Source: Manduca sexta (taxonomy: Eukaryota; Arthropoda; Insecta; Lepidoptera; Sphingidae). From it: a stretch of DNA of 64,000 bases. The position numbers and the translations under genes were made by a program. The notes under the pieces are model-generated. The model searched no databases, was not told where the DNA came from, and worked only from the letters and a program-made list of their open reading frames with translations. This document shows, piece by piece, positions 59,813-64,000 of this stretch. Position 1 is the first letter of the stretch; every line of letters starts with the position of its first letter. The stretch lies in NCBI RefSeq assembly GCF_014839805.1, contig NC_051141.1, positions 14,206,777 through 14,270,776 on the forward strand, in the 5' to 3' direction.

Positions 59813-61646
59813 CTCTAAACTGGTACACATCAGTGCATGGACACAGTTTAACTTGGCTATAGAAATAGACATTGCCGTAGACACCTTATAACTATCAAGA
59901 CAGACATTCACATATAACAGACTTACCACCAATAATTAAAATAAGTGTATATTGCCTATTAAACGTTATTTTTAAAAATTTATAGCTCTATTACCTAATA
60001 ACTTCTATTAGCCGCTCAACCGGCATTAATCTTTTTGGAATAAAAAGTACTCTATTCAATCCACAGCTCACTGTCTGAATACCATATTTCATACACATTC
60101 ATTTAGTTATTAAGGTGAAACTGATTAATTAACAAACATTCAAACTCATGTATAGAAATTTTACTTATGTTATCTAAGACTGAACAACAAATAAAAAATA
60201 AAACAAAGATAATGTGTTGTTAAAACTGAGTATATTTTACTATTATTTATTTGGAATATCTTGCATTACATTCACTATCCTGTAAAAGTAAATAATTTTA
60301 TTATTACATTTGATATTATCAGTTTTGTTAACATTAGCATTCCATGTAAGATGCCTTTGGTCTCCTAAAATAAAAAAGGAAGTGTTTGTACAAACAATTT
60401 TAGATTCAACATGATTACATACTTTTGTATGTAATTGTTTAAAATGATTGGGATTACCTACATGAAATTTTTGCTTTGTTTCCCTGGATCGATATTCACA
60501 TTTTGAAGATTTTGATATTTATTTTAAAGCTGGCTAAGCCCTTGATTAAGACGTCACCAATTACTTATAACAACAATAATGTATAACTTGTAAAAATTTC
60601 TTCAATAATCTTTATTGTTATCAAACTTTATAGGTACAAAACTTTCACCACAAAGAAACTACATAGTATTAATTGTAATGTACATAATTAAGAAAACATT
60701 GTTTAAAAAGATACCTTCATTAGTGTTTTATATTTGTTTGCCTATTTATTTACTAATAGAAATATTACATCGAAGTAATAAAAAATAAACTTTTTTGTTT
60801 CTGATAACGTAGAATATTAAATTTGAGTTTTCACGATGTAAAGAGGATACTATCGTCAATAGAAATTATACAGTCGTTGTATCTAAATAATTAATTTGTC
60901 TAAACGCGCATAGACGCGCTGGATTGCCGCACGTTATTTTGACAATTCGTAACATGCCCGTAAGGCGGATGTGTCACACCTCATCGTGTTCATGAAATGT
61001 CAAATTAGCATCCAGAATACTCTTACACAGTCATAACACGAAGTTAACGAAACACGCCGTGTTACAAGTTCGACATTGTCGTAGAGAATCATGCCCCTGT
61101 ACCTATAATACGGATAAGATAAAAAAATCCGCAAGATGGCTCAGCTAGGATATAAATGTACAAATGATACCAATTTCTTTTTATTCTAACCAACAGATGG
61201 CTCTGCTATGATCTGAAATAGTTATAAACTATATAAACATAAGACTACATTTTTATTAGTTAACAAAATTGGAATACTTATGTACTTAACTATAAAAATT
61301 TGGACTAGGCGTATCAGTCTGAAAATTCTTTTTATTTTATATTTATTGTAATTAAAGTTTGGTGAAATCTGTCCAACTCCATTTAACTAAATAGATTGCG
61401 GCAGATCTTTCAAATAATGTTGTCTAAAAGAGTACAGCAAAAATAAATTTATAGCTAAAATTATTATCAAAAAAGCTTCGGGGTTGAAACCTACACAAAA
61501 AATATTCTTTTATTTTATAGGTAGATACTTAGATACCTAGTTATACTGGAGGTAAATTAATTATTACTTATAAAAAATATATAAAACAAAAATATTCTTC
61601 TAATACATTTTTTACAGCTGTTATCTAAGTAACTGGTAAAAATACT
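59813..61646. other. Gene-free stretch
   Basis: AT-rich; nothing that I can name. Confidence 0.4.
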
Positions 61647-62013
61647 TTAAGGCGATACCTCAAGGTCCATTTTCATACATTTTGTTTCGGCTTTAATCTG
61701 GGTAACTAAACAAGTATTGGCAAGTAAAGAATTTAAATTCACGTCTAGTTAGTGATTAGTTCTCGCAGTTGAAAGAAAAATGTAAAAATAATTAATAATC
61801 ATGGATATTTCTGCCTTTAAAATTTCGTCATATTAAATTTTAAAGGCCGAAATATCCATGATTATTAATTATTTTTACGTTTTTCTTTCAACTGCGAGAA
61901 CTAATCACTAACTAGACGTGAATTTAAATTCTTTACTTGCCAATACTTGTTTAGTTACCCAGATTAAAGGCGAAACAAAATGTATGAAAATGGACCTTGA
62001 GGTATCGCCTTAA
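61647..62013. mobile_element. TTAA-bounded palindromic MITE, copy 3
   Basis: 367 bases, TTAA to TTAA. Outer arms read like copy 1 in the same orientation, but the inner part, including the loop (CGTCATATT against AATATGACG in copy 1), is in the opposite orientation. Confidence 0.88.
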
Positions 62014-63380
62014 AGTAGATATTGATTACATATTAAGTATCGAGAATGATGTGTATTCTGTAGGTAGGTATCTATTCGCTAACAAAAACCGTATTAGTTT
62101 ATCGCAAGTAAGAAAAATATTTTATTGCATCGCGTTTGTGTACTACCTAAGTGCTTAGAATAAAATGAGAAATCATTTTCAATTACTTATTTGCCATTTG
62201 CCATTACTAATAAATCAATTTTTGCTTCACGGCATCCTACATATATTACAATTCCCTTTGATGGCATTTTAAAGTTTGGATTATATTTTTCTTTTTTTTT
62301 TATGGCTTCAAGCACTGTGTTGCTGTGCTACGCCATGGATTATATTTATAGGTAAGTAATCCTTTGTAAAATAGGCTCCTACTGCTTTATAAAATTTGGA
62401 TAAGCCCCATGACATCTGTCAGGTGTCAAAGTAACGTGTCGGGTTCGATTCATTGGGTTCGATCAATGATAAAAGTTTAGTCATTGGTTTCAATACTAAT
62501 TAATAAATGATTAGTGAAGTATATAAGTGTAGATTTAGAATTGGATTGGCAAAATGGCGATCTAGTTTTATAGTGTCTTTTTGTTTTGTATCTGCTATTA
62601 TTACTTGACATTGACAAAATTCCGATAAACGGTGGCAGCCATAATATAAAGGAACAAGAAGAAATGTTTAGAATCAATTATTGTTATGATTCTTATCGAT
62701 ACAAATGTTTAGCAGTAATAATAATATGTTTTTTGCCAGAGAGAGAGAAAAAAAAATGTTTTATTCTTTTATAGATTTAGGAATGTATACTTAATTTTAT
62801 AATTTTTATAATGATTATGATTTCTATTTGATTTATGTTGGTTATTAAATCCATAATTTATAATCAGTAATTAGGAGCATTATTATCCTGCAATGGCACC
62901 ATTAAGAAATTCAATTTAAATAGATAAATTGCAAAGATACTAAAAATTAAATTTTAGGCACTATGTGGATGTCTTTTGCCTATACGACAACGGCCAGGAA
63001 AAATAAATTATATGTTCCATCTGTCAAAACTCAAAAATAGAATTTGCGTTAAACTTAGAAGTTGGAATTCTGATGTTTCCGTGAATCAAAAACAAATGCT
63101 ATATCTATGAGACCCTTTAAAATAAAAACAAGAAGACAGTGTTAAATTAAATCTTCTAATCGCTTAACGATTTATTGTAAAGTTACAAATTATAACAGAT
63201 TTAAGATAATCAGTGATTAATTTTGGTGTAAAACAATCAGGTAAGCTCAAAGTTGAACATTGTCTTACAAACTAGTTTTATGAGGTCGGTTTGATTTTGT
63301 TCAAAAAGTTAGACACAGCCCGCGGCACTTAAATGCTTTAAAATTTCCCGGTTTTACGGTATATAAATTGAATAATTGAC
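62014..63380. other. Gene-free stretch
   Basis: AT-rich sequence before the promoter of the next gene; no repeat or exon seen. Confidence 0.4.
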
Positions 63381-63384
63381 GTAT

Positions 63385-63497
63385 TTACATACGCATGCGC
63401 GTGCAGTACGCTACGAAGTGAACAGTGAGTCGGACCGTACCGAGCTTACTCCGTGTCTGGGAAGTCAGCAGAGTCGGTCGGTTACTTAGTTGTCGTC
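63385..63497 (+). promoter_or_regulatory. Promoter of the gene at the right edge
   Basis: Composition turns GC-rich at 63390. ACGCATGCGCGT (63391-63402) matches the NRF-1/erect-wing palindrome GCGCATGCGC closely. TCAGTT at 63496-63501 fits an arthropod initiator; an earlier start near 63420 is also possible. No TATA box at -30. Confidence 0.5.
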
Positions 63498-63592
63498 AGT
63501 TTGCGAGAACTGCGGTTAGCGACATATTGGGTTCTGATATTCTCGACTGGCTAACCTACCCCCCTCAGAAAAATCCGTACCAAGTACAAAAG
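63498..63592 (+). other. Non-coding first exon (5' UTR)
   Basis: From the initiator to AAAAG at a strong donor GTAAGA (63593). It contains no ATG, and joining its open frame to the next exon in phase meets a stop after seven codons, so it is read as 5' UTR. Intron 63593-63773 (181 bases) ends in AATTAAG. The acceptor is weak in pyrimidines next to AG but has a T-rich run just upstream. Confidence 0.5.
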
Positions 63593-63778
63593 GTAAGAAA
63601 CAATATTTTTAGAACTTACTGTGAGACTTTATTGCAATTTGAAACATTACCCATAAACTTTAAGTCACTTTTCAAAGTTATCAAAACTATTAAACTATTT
63701 TAATTTATCACTTTGAGTAACACCGCATGTCTTTGGGCTGCATGGTAATTGCTGCTTTTTTGTTAAAATTAAGTTGGC

Positions 63779-63960
63779 ATGCCTCGAAGTTTGCTGAATG
63801 GTGCTTATTATGTGGTGCTGGACGAGGTGTACAGGGACACAACACGGCCTATTAAAAAGAATGATTTTAAGAGAATCCTTCGTTTTGGAGGTACAACTCG
63901 GAAGAGAATAGAGCCGCTTTTAAATAAGTGTGTTACTGATATAGCAGGTGTCTTTGTTGA
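63779..63960 (+). CDS. First coding exon of an unidentified gene (partial)
   Basis: ATG 63779 opens 60 codons plus two bases and stops at a consensus donor GTAAGT (63961). The peptide starts MPRSLLNGAYYVVLDEVYRD and goes on with a strongly basic middle (PIKKNDFKRILRFGG, TRKRIEPLLNKC). It has no signal peptide or membrane segment. Codon composition is less AT-rich than the flanks, and the exon follows the promoter and 5' UTR exon at the distance expected. I do not recognise the family; the basic helix-like middle would fit a nucleic-acid-binding or ribosomal-type protein, but that is only a guess. The rest of the gene lies beyond the window. Confidence 0.5.
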
Positions 63961-64000
63961 GTAAGTAAATGTGTGTTAGACTTGTGTTTGTGTCTAGCGT

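Noticed and set aside
1..64000. CRISPR array, bacterial operon or prophage
   Set aside because: No regularly spaced short repeats and no prokaryotic gene density; the window is eukaryotic.

Overview
The window looks like a stretch of a moth or butterfly (Lepidoptera) nuclear genome. It is AT-rich, with split genes (GT donor sites, TCAGT initiators) and almost no long open frames. Its repeats match lepidopteran types: Helitrons ending in CTAG, tRNA-derived SINEs, RTE 3' tails that end in GGCTGATGATG, a mariner fragment and a Ty1/copia element. There is no operon structure, no CRISPR array and no complete cellular gene. A 500-base assembly gap (N) lies at 40714-41213.

Cellular genes are represented only by their 5' ends. 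At 2927-3114 (+) is the first coding exon of an ER-type FKBP peptidyl-prolyl isomerase, best matched to Fkbp14. It has a signal peptide, the start of the FKBP fold and a clean GTAAGC donor; an initiator-like TCAGTT lies 78 bases upstream of the ATG. No later exon was found by eye. At 63.4-64.0 kb (+) another gene begins, with a GC-rich promoter holding an NRF-1/ewg-like palindrome, a non-coding first exon, a short intron and a 60-codon coding exon cut by a donor near the window edge. A few weaker exon candidates are listed with low confidence (19.2 kb, 19.7 kb, 28.1 kb on the minus strand, 52.7 kb).

The rest is intergenic or intronic sequence shaped by transposons. From left to right: a Helitron inside an interspersed repeat (0.4-1.6 kb) whose other copy at 44.5 kb is the exact empty site; RTE tails at 6.1, 9.8 and 17.6 kb; a short complete Helitron at 18.4 kb; four copies of one tRNA-derived SINE (16.0, 21.2, 27.6, 37.7 kb); a possible 1.3-kb DNA transposon holding a LINE tail (32-33.3 kb); a mariner pseudogene running into the gap (40.3 kb); a 2.0-kb copia derivative with same-length, apparently identical LTRs and a perfect 5-bp target duplication (46.7-48.7 kb); and a 1.64-kb foldback element with about 630-bp inverted arms (49.5-51.1 kb), inserted in a LINE tail.

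The 53-62 kb region is the densest. It has three copies of a 367-bp near-perfect palindrome bounded by TTAA, head-to-head GC-rich LINE fragments, a second SINE family, a retroposon ending in (ATT)n, and a 560-bp inverted-repeat element carrying GGCAAGTGC motifs.

The observations most worth following are: (1) the copia element, which has lost integrase and reverse transcriptase but keeps one 499-codon frame joining Gag, protease and RNase H; (2) the palindrome family, in which changes are mirrored in both arms and the interior of one copy is flipped relative to its outer arms; and (3) two insertions that can be dated and delimited from paralogous empty sites within this same window.
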